From Bolinopsis microptera (lineage: Eukaryota > Ctenophora > Tentaculata > Lobata > Bolinopsidae), in the NCBI RefSeq assembly GCF_026151205.1, contig NC_087083.1:13450944-13514943 (forward strand): DNA of 64,000 bases, written 5' to 3'. This document shows, one piece after another, positions 50,141 through 60,826 of this stretch. A program made the translations under genes and the position numbers. Under the pieces are notes generated by a model. That model was not told where the DNA came from, searched no databases, and saw nothing but the letters and a program-made list of their open reading frames with translations. The number at the start of each line of letters is the position of its first letter. Position 1 is the stretch's first letter.

Positions 50141-50395
50141 TATAATAGTTAATAGCACTATGTTTACAGTATGCACTGAAGGGGTATCCTAGGAAGTTTC
50201 TTGAACTTTTAACAGGTACCCCTCCTCATTTAACCCTCAATTAAGTTTCCTATCATTCGGTTGAGTCGACCGTTGAGATCGCATAGATCCAATGGATCCT
50301 TAGATACTCCCTAGACTAGGTGACACTGGGATTCGAACCCTGAACCTTCTGCGCAGAAGGCTGATGCTCTAACCGCTAGGCTAGATATGAATCTT
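50141..50395 (-). mobile_element. tRNA-derived SINE, nearly complete
   Basis: Read on the minus strand, the head has a pol III A box TAGCCTAGCGG (50,373-50,383) and B box GGTTCGAATCC (50,329-50,339) with a tRNA-like spacing. A body of about 190 bp follows, shared with the copy at 9,241-9,437. The acceptor stem cannot pair and the anticodon arm is irregular, so it is a retroposon and not a tRNA gene. Inserted inside the long-TIR element. Confidence 0.8.
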
Positions 50396-51918
50396 TGGAA
50401 CTGGTCTATGGTCACTGTCTGCAATAATAAACACAAGACGTCACTCTGAGCTGAATCAGTCATGCCGTTGTACTGCCGTTTAATTTCGTTCAGTGACCAG
50501 GGGTTGTTGATCCAACCTGTGGTGCATTGATTTGTTTATTTATACAAGGTATGAGAGGCGTCAGGATAAAGAATAGGACTGTACGTATCCGTTTCAAATT
50601 TGCTGGGCATAGTTTAAAAGTTAGTGTACTTACTTAAAAGATAAATAGTTTAAATAGTACCTGGGAACAGCAACCCTTTCCATATTTCATTCCATACAAA
50701 TTTACATTGTCGATCATTCGCCCTCTTAAAGCTATTCACCGAAACTAACTCCTCATTTGCCTGGTAAATTAAAACATTGTATTGGTTAAGAATGCCTCTA
50801 GTTGCGCTCTCCGCTGACATAAAACTTAAAAGTAAAACGGTAAAAACAGATTACTATTATTGTATATTAGTTGACAGCTACTTACATAGAATCTGCACGC
50901 GTACAGTATCAGGCACACGATGTGTTCTTCTTTTGTCAAAATATTAACTATTTCGTGTGATTTTAGTCCTCGATTTTTAGCAGATTCAACTTTTTTACGA
51001 AGAGAAGTCAACATAAAGTAAAGCTGAAGCTTCCAAACAAACCAGTTTAACAATCTAGTTAAGCACAACACTAAGTCGAGAGATATGTTGTGTAAATAGT
51101 TATAAGCTATAATAGTATCGTACAAATTTGGATATTTTACCATTTATTCCATTTATCTGGATTTTTTTAATCTGTTATCTAATCTATGTGACGGTGTATG
51201 TTCTGTTATTCAAGTAAATTCATTTTACGTTTTACGTCACGGCAAATATTTTTGATAAAAATTATATTTTGAAATTTAAAAAATTTAATTATTATTTAAT
51301 TAATAAATCAATTAATTATCTAATCCAAAGGTTGTCATATAAAAAGTAATTGTTTTCTTTTATATTTTGAACACATTGGTTCAATCTAGAACCTTATACG
51401 AAATTCAGAAGTCGTTTTATTAGCGGAGATTCGATGTGGTAAAAAGTGGTAAATAGTGGTTTTTCTTTACAAATTTCGAAAATTTTACAAGTCCAAAATA
51501 TTGAAAGTGAAAATTTTTATAAAAATTAGTTCATTATACGTGGAATGTAATCGTGAACATTTTTTATGAAAATATATTTTTGAAATATTTGAAAATTTAT
51601 TAATTATTTAATTAATTAATTAAATAATTTATTTTTGAAAAAGTTGTTAAAGAAAAAGTTGTTCTTCTTTGTTTTCTTAACACAATGCTTTAAACTAGAG
51701 TCTTCTAGGATATTCAGAACGTGACTTATTTACAGAAAACCAAAGTGGTAAAAAGGTGGTAAAAAAGTGGTAATTGTGGATTTTCCTGAAGTCGAGGATT
51801 TTGGGAACTCTCTGGAATGAGTCCTGGGACCTGTCTCGACCATATCCCGTTAAAATCGCTTTGTTGCGAATTTTGTCCGACAAAGGCTTAAATTAGGACG
51901 GATTTGACTGTACTAATA

Positions 51919-52685
51919 CAGGGTGGGCCAAAAGTCAGTACCCATACGTTGGCCTTAATAGCTCCGCCGTGTTTTATATTTGAGAGCTGTTGCTTTGCAG
52001 ATGGCATACTGTACTTACTGGTTCGAGGATTCCGTCGTCAAAATTTGAAAATTCGAATATTTTAGACCACGCCCATTCAATATTAAAACACCTATATTGT
52101 TTTCTCTGAACATGCTGAACGCCTAATTTTTTCAGAGACGGTAGATTGTCAAATGTTGCATATGATCTGAAAACATGAGGCAAAACGGATCAGAAATGAC
52201 GAAGTTATCAAGCATGTTCTGTATCTCGTTAACAAAATTGACTGGGTGATTATGTGACACCGTGACACGACACCTTAATTGGGCACCCTTAACAATTCCC
52301 ATAATGTTTAACGGGGTAGTTAACGGGGTCACCTTATCACGTGATTAGGTAAACCAATCACCTGATCACACGTAATGAATAAACTCGTTATGCTTCATAT
52401 CTCGGTCATCTGAGAAGCTACAGTTCTAATTCTTTCAGGACAAACGTAATTCGAATGGCCAAACACAATTCAATAACATTTAGCTTGATCCGACTATCCA
52501 AACTATCAAATAAATGTGAAAATGAACCTCTATTTGAAAAAAATGAACGCGAATATTTTTCGAGTTGACAAATTCCTCGAACCAGTGGTGGTACTAAGTC
52601 ATACCAGAAAGAAGTATTTAAATTGGGCACTCAGTGACTGAGCTATAAAGGCCAACGTATGGGTACTGACTTTTGGCCCACCCTG
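51919..52685. mobile_element. Tc1/mariner-type MITE, intact copy
   Basis: A 767-bp element bounded by CAGGGTGGGCCAAAAGTCAG inverted repeats and TA dinucleotides. It lies only 8 bp from the long-TIR element. It is the uninterrupted reference for the outer layer of the 41.4-47.2 kb nest. No long ORF, so it depends on an enzyme encoded elsewhere. Confidence 0.9.
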
Positions 52686-53558
52686 TACATATAACTTTGC
52701 TTCCAGAATTGAAATCGATCATGTGCATTGTGAAATGATAAATCCAGCAAGACTTTGTAATGCCAATTTAAGGATAAAGTTCTGCAAATTTTGAAAAACA
52801 TGCTTACAGTATAAATAGGTCTCACTCTCAAAAACGGTGCAAGGAGGGAGAATCTGGAACAATTTTTGGAAAATTTATTGTAAGGAATCAATTCTAGCAA
52901 TGCAATAATGACTTTCCCTGAAAATATTGTAATGTTTCGCTAATTAAATAGATTGTCTTACTCTTATAAGACTTTGCTGTTGGATGAGCTGCACTACGGT
53001 AGTGTTCTGGTTCGTAGTACACTGAATCTGTAATTCAGTGGTCTATAGATCACCATGATAGTTTTCTCTACAATAGTCAACTTCACAAGTTGTGTGATAT
53101 ACGGTGCTAGTTGTGGCACACTCTCCATCGGCTTGCTACACGTTGTATACCTCTCTCGTGCACACGTGCACTCCGGCCGCGGCCGGCGAGAGAGTTTGCG
53201 GCGAAATGGGTTGCACTTGCAGCGTGTGTCAAGAAAGAGCTGCACAGTACGTATGCATGTTCTACAGTTCGTTTTTGTACGTGATTTTAGTAGAGGGGTC
53301 TGGATTTTATGTTATCTTTGATTAGTTCCGATGGCCAGAAGTCGTGTCACGGCGCGGTGACTGGTTCAGTCGTTTGTCTTATTTACTTTTTCACACTTTC
53401 AACTTTGACCTTATCGAGGGCCTCGGCCTCCGTCCTTATTCGAGGCGATTCAATTATCGTTATAGGAATTCGTAGAAAGCCCATATTTCCTAGGAATTAC
53501 AGCTGCATTCTGAAGGGAGAATATTGAACCTGATCGGCTGATCGCGTACCATTAAAGA
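52686..53558. other. Spacer with a GC-rich promoter-like patch
   Basis: AT-rich apart from 53,155-53,210, where CGGCCGCGGCCGGCG occurs beside CACACGTGCAC. A short hairpin, CACTGAAT/ATTCAGTG, lies near 53,021-53,041. The sequence 53,258-53,307 recurs in diverged form at about 54,739-54,793. Confidence 0.4.
53206..53250 (+). CDS. Possible first exon, MGCTCSVCQERAAQY
   Basis: An ATG directly after the GC-rich patch opens 15 codons ending at a candidate donor TAC/GTATGC. The N-terminus MGCTCS fits an N-myristoylation/palmitoylation signal and resembles the MGCTLSxxxxAA start of G-alpha-i/o proteins. No second exon was found in the 5 kb downstream, and the sequence after the donor is a dispersed repeat. 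Treat as a weak candidate or chance ORF. Confidence 0.15.
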
Positions 53559-54258
53559 TACCTTATCGGACCTTATTTGAACAGATATTAATTTCCCTCC
53601 TTAATACTATTTATGTTCTTTTATTATTGTTAATATTGTTTCCATATTGATATTTTCTAATTTCTATACTCAGTCGGCTGTTTTGGTCCGGGCCTTGCTT
53701 GCTGGCCCTGTCATGGCTCTCTAGCTTGGGCAGGTTTGACTTATATATAGGACCTATATAAGCGTTCATTTTAATGTCCGTTCAAATAAATTCCGTACTT
53801 TTAAAAGTACCGTGGAAGAATATGGGTTAAGGTCCGTCCAAGTTAAAGTCCGTTGAGATTTTTTTTCAAAATTATTCCACTGCAAACTCACGTTTAGGAT
53901 ATGACAACTATTTAATGCACGATAACCAATTTGAGGAAAATGACCTGTGATATGATCATAAAATCTGGTCTTATTTCGTATCTGTTGTTTTTGCACACCT
54001 TTCATAATCATAGACACTGATCTATAGATATTTTGACATTTTTTACTTCTTAGTGCTTAACGACTGCCTTTTTTGATCATTGTGTAAGTATAACAAATTA
54101 ATTTACAAATTATCTGCTAAAATTTAAAAAACGCAAAAAACAATATGACAAAATTTGGATTTTTGATGGTTTAGGATGCCTTCGAGCGTTCATCTTAATG
54201 TTCGTTCATAATCATGTCCGTTCATTTAATGTCCGGTCAAATAAGGTCCGATAAGGTA
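53559..54258. mobile_element. Non-autonomous relative of the pogo-like element
   Basis: TACCTTATCGGACCTTATTT at the left end and its inverse at the right, with the same subterminal TCCGTTCA and GCGTTCAT motifs as the 39.3-kb element. About 700 bp, no transposase sequence. Confidence 0.82.
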
Positions 54259-55660
54259 CGCACTACCACTACCAGTAGCACTAGCACTGGCATATGAATG
54301 ATGATTAATCACTTTACACTCGATTTCTTTTTCGAACCGTTCTCTAGCTGGCCCTGAACGACTATTCGAAACCTTAACACTTAACTCTCTAATCTGATCC
54401 CAACCTTAACTCTAACCCAATCCTTAACAAAAGCATATGCAGAAACCCTAACCCTAACGAGAAATTATATCAACTAAAACTTCAAGTTCCTTATACGGTC
54501 ATATCACGTGATCGAGACAGTTTTTCGCCAATATCTCGCCAGGGGAGTATTTAACTTTAAGTTTATGTCATGGGGTGATTCGGAATCAGCGTCCAAAAAT
54601 ATATATGAAATACATCGATTGAAGTTTGTTTCAACTGTCGGGGGAACTATAATTTCCGGACAATCTCGAAGATCGACTGTGAAGTGATTTAACACGCTCG
54701 GTGGCATATTGAGAAATTCAGGGGTTTTATTACATATAAATGTTCTGAAGTTCGTTGTTGTACGTGATTTTTTTCGAGGGGTCTGGATTCTGTTAAATCA
54801 AAATATAAACCTGCGAATTTGTTGATAAATACTGCTGATCAGCACTTGGAAAATTAGATTATTAGGCAGAAAAGATAATATCGCAGACTTACAGTTACAA
54901 TTAGGTAGGCAGGATTTTAGGTTACCTGCACGCCAGTCCCTGTGCACGGCGCTCTTTTCAAGCTTCCTGAACACGAGCAAGCAATATACTTATAAATTAT
55001 ATATAAGCAAGCTACCCAGGAAACCTTACCGAAAGGGGCCTAACTTCGAAAGTAAAAGAGATACTGGGATAGAGACTTCCGGTTTCTTGCAAAATGTTCG
55101 CCTCGTCAAAATAAGCCGAAAGCCAGCACTATGATATAATTATAACGGCGGCGGTCGTGCTTGCCAGCACTGTGATTCAATAAATTTGATTGATTATCTT
55201 ACGAAAAAATGTCTATTGACTTGTAAATTTAAATCAATGTAGGGATGTACTCTTCGAGTCGAACAGACAAATCATAAACTTAAAGTCGATCATGATCATG
55301 TTAACTTCTTAATGTACAACTATGACGTACAGAGTTGACATGTGAACTTTATATCTATCCTACGTCTAGCCCATTTCTTGTCATACGTTGTATGACCCGC
55401 CGCGCACGAGTGCGCGGCTTCCCCTGTATCGTAGAAACTCTACAGTGTGAAAACGACATTGGGGGTCACGACGTGATACAACCCATTACTAGGTCAATTA
55501 AATTCTACTGATAACTGATGGATCACATCACTAATTATACGTCACTAATTGGTGACCGGATTAAACAGGATTAAACAGGACTGACATGATCTGATAGTGA
55601 TCACCCTGATATGATAATCGGGGGCCCTTTATACACAGGAGGACTGTAGTGCAAAGAAAC
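54259..55660. other. Repeat-rich spacer
   Basis: It contains the left member (54,298-54,374) of an inverted pair with 58,411-58,493, a diverged repeat at about 54,739-54,793, a segment near 54,985-55,020 shared with 57,866-57,885, and foldback copy 2 at 55,380-55,482. No gene seen. Confidence 0.45.
55380..55482. mobile_element. 103-bp foldback element, copy 2
   Basis: Same length and ends as 29,181-29,283. The central 30 bp differ; the hairpins at the left and the GGGGGTCAC to GATACAAC terminus are conserved. Confidence 0.65.
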
Positions 55661-55667
55661 TGCTGCT

Positions 55668-56188
55668 AACTGCTGCTCACTGCTGCTCACTGCTGCTCAC
55701 TGCTGCTCACTGCTGCTCACTGCTGCTCACTGCTGCTCACTGCTGCTCACTGCTGCTCACTGCTGCTCACTTCTGCTCACTGCTGCTCACTGCTGCTCAC
55801 TGCTGCTCACTGCTGCTCACTGCTGCTCACTGCTGCTCACTGCTGCTCACTGCTGCTCACTTCTGCTCACTGCTGCTCACTGCTGCTCACTGCTGCTCAC
55901 TGCTGCTCACTGCTGCTCACTGCTGCTCACTGCTGCTCACTGCTGCTCACTGCTGCTCACTGCTGCTCACTGCTGCTCACTGCTGCTCACTGCTGCTCAC
56001 TGCTGCTCACTGCTGCTCACTGCTGATCACTGCTGCTCACTGCTGCTAACTGCTGCTCACTGCTGCTCACTGCTGCTCACTGCTGCTCACTGCTGCTTAC
56101 TGTTGCTCACTGCTGCTCACTGCTGCTAACTGTTGCTCACTGCTGCTCACTGCTGCTCACTGCTGCTCACCGCTGCTCATTGCTGCAA
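55668..56188. repeat. 10-bp minisatellite (TGCTGCTCAC)
   Basis: About 52 tandem copies with rare single-base variants concentrated at the right end. Confidence 0.95.
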
Positions 56189-56352
56189 TTATTTAAAACC
56201 AATAGAGGGGTGCGAGAAGCAGCACAGGGTGACAAAGAACCATAATTAGCCGTTGCAGTATATAGTATTATTAAACAAATTATTAGAGTATCTTAGAGTA
56301 CTATTAATTACTATTAAAAAGCTCTTATATACCTACTGGATTCGACCGCTAT

Positions 56353-57235
56353 TTGATATTACATACAGGACGAAATGAGAGATAATAGGCAAAGTAGTTG
56401 GTAAAGTATTTAGTAATACTACAATTTAGTAGTAATTAGTTTATTATCTCCTATCGGGCCATAGTTGGTCAGTTCGTACAAAATTTGTAAAAAATTCGTA
56501 CAGTTCGGCATCTTTTAAAAGTTCGGGATTAGTTCGGGAAAAATTCGCCTCATAAATTTTCGAAAAGCTAACTACAAAAATCTTATAATTTGAAATATGA
56601 GGGGTTTAAGTTTTGTGTTTTGACTTTTGACAAATGATACAAATTGTATAACTGAAGTATTAGTAAGCATGAAAATCACTTCTCAACTTTATCAAGGAAA
56701 TCAATGCAATAAGTCACATCAACTTTGCTATCAGTATCAGTATCATCTAAACTTGTTGTGTCCGACTCAAAAACCTGATTTTACAGTTTGAGGTTTGAAT
56801 TTTTCGGACTGAATGATTAAAAAACAACATTTTTTTTCTTAAAATTCGGTAAAAATTCCTCGTCAGCTTTTTAAAATTCGTACAGTTCGGCACCTTTTAA
56901 AAGTTCGTACAGTGCCTACTGACCAACTATGTATCGGGCACACCACGTTTCATGAGGTTCACGATTTCACCCAACAGATGCTCTCATATTGTTATTGGTC
57001 ATCTCCGAGATAGCATCATCATGATATTACATACACTTACAGGATGAAATGAGAGATAATAAGCAAAGTAGTTGGTAAAGTATTTAGTAATACTACAATT
57101 TAGTAGTAATTAGTTAATTATCTCCTATTATCTCCTATATATCGGGCACAACACGTTTCATGAGGTCCACGATTTGCAGCCGCGCCCGCCGCCCCGGATG
57201 CTCTCATATTGGTCATCTCCAATATAGCATCATTA
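56353..57235. repeat. Tandem direct duplication of ~200 bp
   Basis: The segment beginning TACAGGACGAAATGAGAGA and ending near CATATTGGTCATCTCC occurs twice (about 56,365-57,012 and 57,045-57,235). The first copy is enlarged by the hAT-type MITE at 56,460-56,931. Confidence 0.8.
56460..56931. mobile_element. hAT-type MITE with TATCGGGC duplication
   Basis: A 472-bp insertion with 13-bp perfect inverted ends CATAGTTGGTCAG and perfect 8-bp target duplications TATCGGGC at 56,452-56,459 and 56,932-56,939. Subterminal regions are packed with GTTCGG and TTCGTAC motifs. The second unit of the flanking tandem duplication shows the empty site. Confidence 0.88.
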
Positions 57236-57262
57236 TTTCTCTCGACCACCCCTAGCTGCGAG

Positions 57263-57350
57263 GAAGAGCAACGATCTCGTTAGCAACGATCTCGTTAGCA
57301 ACGATCTCGTTAGCAACGATCTCGTCAGCAACAATCTCGTCAGCAACAAT
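57263..57350. repeat. 15-bp tandem repeat
   Basis: About five to six copies of GCAACGATCTCGTTA with CAG and AAT variants. Confidence 0.85.
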
Positions 57351-57426
57351 CTCGTCTTCGATGCGAAGCAAGAATAATATTAATAGTTCGCGCAGCGCAT
57401 CGAAGCGGCGGCGTCTTCCACTCTTC

Positions 57427-57473
57427 CAAGAACGGACATTAAAATGAACGCTAGGACCTCTGATAAGGTATAG
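57427..57473. mobile_element. End fragment of the pogo-like family
   Basis: ACGGACATTAAAATGAACGC followed by TAGGACC and GATAAGGTA matches the right end of the 39.3-kb element with an internal deletion. Confidence 0.6.
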
Positions 57474-58512
57474 TTTGCCACGTTCAGTTGTGAACCTCCT
57501 TTGTGGATGGGAATATTATTCGATTGATGATTACTTTAGCTAGTATACCAAAAACAATATTATATTGCCCGAACTCGCTTTCAGCGGTTAAATTTTTGTG
57601 TCAAGGGTCGCTTTATTTGTTGTAGAAACAAGAGCTGGGAAGATATTCCCCCCCCCCTCTCCGGGTCGAATAGAGGGTCTGACGGCCACCTAGCTCTGAG
57701 TTTTGATTTTAGCGGCAATGTTTGAGAAAACAACATGGAGGAATCTCCAGAATAGTCTCATTTTGGGCCGAATAAAAGTTTGCAACTTAAACTTTGCAGA
57801 TTTTTGTACTCTGATTGGCTGAATTGTGTCACGTGCTAGCTGCTTGAACATCGGAATGTTTCAATAAATTATATATAAGCAAGCTAGGTAAGATTTTAGG
57901 TTTAATTCTCAGTGGCAATGGCTGGAAGGGGCCTTGTTAATGTTAGGAGCTCCTTCACTCATTCAGTCGATTTGGTCAACGTGTCAATACGCCCTACAAA
58001 ATCTCAAATGTCTATTTTAATATTTACATGCAGTATTTTAGACACCTCGATATATTTTGGCGATTTGAGGCTGTTTTGAGCTGCCGCTTATTTTGAAAAA
58101 AATAAGCGGCAAAAATATAATTATTTTTGTTGTTTTTAACATTGACTTTAAAAAACTAAAAACCTGCCGAACTTCAACTACTGAACTACTGCAGTGGTCT
58201 GTGATTGGTGCTTTACAATACTTTAGTACTTTATACAGTACCTACGCAAGTTTAAAATATTGTTGAACCGTTAATTGTTTTCGCTGAGTATAAACTCTCA
58301 AGTACTCTAAAAAAGGAGGAAAATAAAATCAAGCCTTATATGCCATATATATAATAGTTCAGCTTGAGCAACTGAAAATTTTTAAAAATAGCGAAATGAG
58401 GTTATCGTTCGTTTCGAATAGTCGTTCAGGACCAGCTAGAGAACGGGTTGAAAAAGTTACGTGACAGTCGAGTGTAGAGTGATTAATCATCATCTTATCA
58501 TCTTTCTAGGGA
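57474..58512. other. Upstream region of the first transporter gene
   Basis: Contains ATTGGCTG then GTCACGTG near 57,812-57,833, a short hairpin GCCGCTTATTT/AAATAAGCGGC near 58,082-58,111, and the right member (58,411-58,493) of an inverted repeat pair that ends about 20 bp before the first coding exon. A splice acceptor TCATCTTTCTAG at 58,498-58,509 suggests a 5' UTR intron. No upstream exon recognised. Confidence 0.4.
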
Positions 58513-60826
58513 ATGTCGTACTGTAGAGCTTTTGTGGTGTTTGCTGCGATCTTTTTGCAGAGTGTTCTCGTGTATTCATGCTCAGTGGTTCAATCATCTT
58601 TCTACGTCACCCATCTCGTCAACAGAGGTTTGGAGATGTTTCATTTTTCAATGTTAGTTTCACAAAATTATACGTTTGTTTGAACTTCGTTTTTTTTAAA
58701 TGTATGCTTATTCCTTTATTGAATTCCGTGTTAACACTTATTCATGGATGGGACCGAAATTTAAGGATCTCTGATCAGTGATTAGTGGTTTAGTCGAATA
58801 ACAATATTTTCATTTCAGGAATCCCAAAGCTCCAAGTAGGTTTGATCGGGATGGTTCCTGGCGTTGGCTTCATTTGTAGCACCTTTTTTGATGGCACGGG
58901 CTACTTCCTTCATACCAGGAAGATGTCCTTGAGAATAGCTCAGTGCATGTTTATGGCTATAGTCATAGTAAACTGTGTTGGTAGGTTTTTTATTTATAAA
59001 ATTTATAAATAAAAATTTAATATAAATAGGTCATAGATCAGACAAGGCTGGTCGGTCGGAGGTCGATCGGAGGTCGGTCAGGCGCCGGTCGGAGGTAGGT
59101 CGCCCGACCTACCTCCGACCGACCTCCAACCGACCTCCGACCGGTGCCCGACCGACCTCCGACCGGCGCCCGACCGACCTCCAACCGACCTCCGACCGAC
59201 CTTCGACCGACCTCCGACCGACCTACGACCGAACTCCGACCGACCTCCGACCGACCTCCGACCGACCTCCGACCGACCTCTGACCGACCTCCGACCGACC
59301 TCCGATCGACCTCCGACCGACCTCCGATCGACCTCCGACCGACCTCCGACCGACCTCCGACCGGCGCTCGACCGGCACCCGACCGGCGCCCGATCGACCT
59401 CCGACCAACCTCCGACCAACCTCCGAACGACCTCCGACCGACCTCCGACCGGCGTTCACCTACCGCCGACCGGCGCCCGACCGACCTCCGACCGACCTCC
59501 GACCGACCAGCCTTGTCTGATCTATGACCAAATATTCAACTGCTGCAATTGACGCTTGACCGATTTATTTTTTACTGTAATGATTTATGGATATTGATTT
59601 TTGAATTTTAAATTGTTACTCAGTTACTGTCTCCTAGCAATAATCATTAACCTTCAGTTATGGGACTCGTCGAGTTGCTCCCGACAGACTACAACCAACT
59701 TTTGGCTGCTATTCTGATTATTCAACGTACCCTTCACGGTTTTCTGGCTTTTCTAACCAGTAAATTGACGTTGGAATGCTGCAGAGCATGGTTTCCTGAC
59801 CACTTCAATCTTACAAATGGGCTCCAGTGTAGTGGTATGTACTTTGGAGGATCTCTGGCAATTCTCATGGGAGGGTACGTCTACGAAGCTTATGGCTATC
59901 AGATGCCTTACGTGTTCACTGGAATAATTTGCCTCCTATTTTGGTTATACAATTTAATTTGCATGCCAAAAAACTCAGATCCAGTGATAGTTAAAGTTAA
60001 AGAGGTAGGGGACACTATTGAAGCTCCGTGGTCCAAAGAAGAAAGGTTAACTGAAGCTGCAAACCCCGGTAATGTCCCTGAAATGTCCGAGGACGTAGCT
60101 TCATCCCTGAACCTGTCCTGGCGTGTTGCCATCCCTGTCGCTGCTATGATTCTCACGGTAGTGCTTGAAGGTTTCACGGCCGCCATAACCACTCCTTACC
60201 TGAAAGATATCTACGATATACCCATTAGTCGTGGAAGCAGTTACGTGTTCGTGCAGTACATTGGATTGATGATAGGGGCTGCTAGTTCCGGCTCAATGTT
60301 GCAACTAGGGTGGTTTTCTGCTAGCAAAGTCACAGCAGGAGGGTCAATTCTCTGTGTTTTAGGCGTGATGCTTGTCTTCCCAGGCGAGGGTATCTACTTC
60401 CTCTATAAAGAAGTTCCAAATATAGCTTATCTCGGGATATTCCTCCAAGGGTACGGAAGCCAAATGATTGGGGTAGCCACCCTTCCAGCACTCGAAGAGA
60501 CACATGTAGTATTAGGTGGAAGACCCTACACAAGCAAAAACAAGTCCACTGCAGCTTCTATCTGGCTAAGTTCATGGATGATGTCCGTTTATGGAGGACA
60601 CTTAGTGGCCTTGATGGTGATGGAGCTCATGAGCTTCAGTAACGGTGGATGGATGCTAGCAGTATTCAGCTCAGTATCTGTATTTATGAGCATTGCTCAG
60701 GATATTGCCATCTGGAGAGCTAAAGCTGCGTTGAAGCGAGCTGAAGTTAAAGTGAGTGTAATAAAGGTTAACAAATTATCTAGAGAAGGAGTCAAGAATC
60801 TATCTGTGCAAGATATGGACTGCTAG
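58513..60826 (+). CDS. Major facilitator superfamily transporter, three exons
   Basis: Exons 58,513-58,627, 58,819-58,980 and 59,658-60,826 join at GT-AG sites, both introns in phase 1, giving 481 residues. An ATG at 59,660 lies inside exon 3 and is not the start: exons 1 and 2 supply the first membrane helices (AFVVFAAIFLQSVLVYS, and VGLIGMVPGVGFICSTFF followed by DGTGYFLHTRK, a motif-A-like loop). Further helices include SGMYFGGSLAILMGGYVYEA with YQMPYVFTG, a charged central loop (about residues 200-240), and six more helices in the C-terminal half. Length and pattern fit a 12-helix MFS permease of the plasma or an internal membrane. Substrate is unknown; the GYVYE segment recalls SLC18-type carriers such as SLC18B1, but that is weak. 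A foldback element occupies intron 2. Confidence 0.85.
59029..59529. mobile_element. Foldback element in transporter intron 2
   Basis: Inverted ends of about 35 bp (GGTCATAGATCAGACAAGGC reading inward from each side) enclose about 40 copies of the 11-bp unit GACCGACCTCC and variants. A 5-bp AAATA occurs directly outside each end and may be the target duplication. Open frames of Pro/Thr/Arg repeats across it are artefacts. Confidence 0.82.

Larger units (their letters stand above)
48110..51910. mobile_element. Element with ~600-bp terminal inverted repeats
   Basis: Ends read CAGTCAAATCCGTC inward and are flanked by TA. The inverted arms run about 48,110-48,715 and 51,300-51,910 and are about 95% identical by eye, differing by small indels. 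Each arm has two related halves (CCACTTTTTACCAC blocks, AAAGAACAAC, TTAATTAATTAA). The CAGTC ends and TA target resemble pogo/Tigger-type Tc1/mariner elements. The interior carries a decayed PIN-like gene, a fragment of the 767-bp mariner-type MITE and a SINE. No DDE transposase was recognised. Confidence 0.75.

Noticed and set aside
50325-50395. A genuine tRNA gene on the minus strand
   Set aside because: A and B boxes are present, but the acceptor ends cannot pair, the anticodon arm is irregular, and the sequence continues into a body shared with a second copy, as in a SINE.
54440-54465. Telomere-like CCCTAA repeats
   Set aside because: Only two contiguous units; too short to mean an interstitial telomere.
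59144-59527. Proline/arginine-rich repeat protein ORFs on both strands
   Set aside because: Products of the 11-bp GACCGACCTCC repeat inside a foldback element in an intron; open frames on both strands come from the absence of stops in the unit.
59660-60826. ATG at 59,660 as the transporter start
   Set aside because: It lies two bases after a strong splice acceptor, would delete the first helices and motif-A loop, and two upstream exons join in phase.
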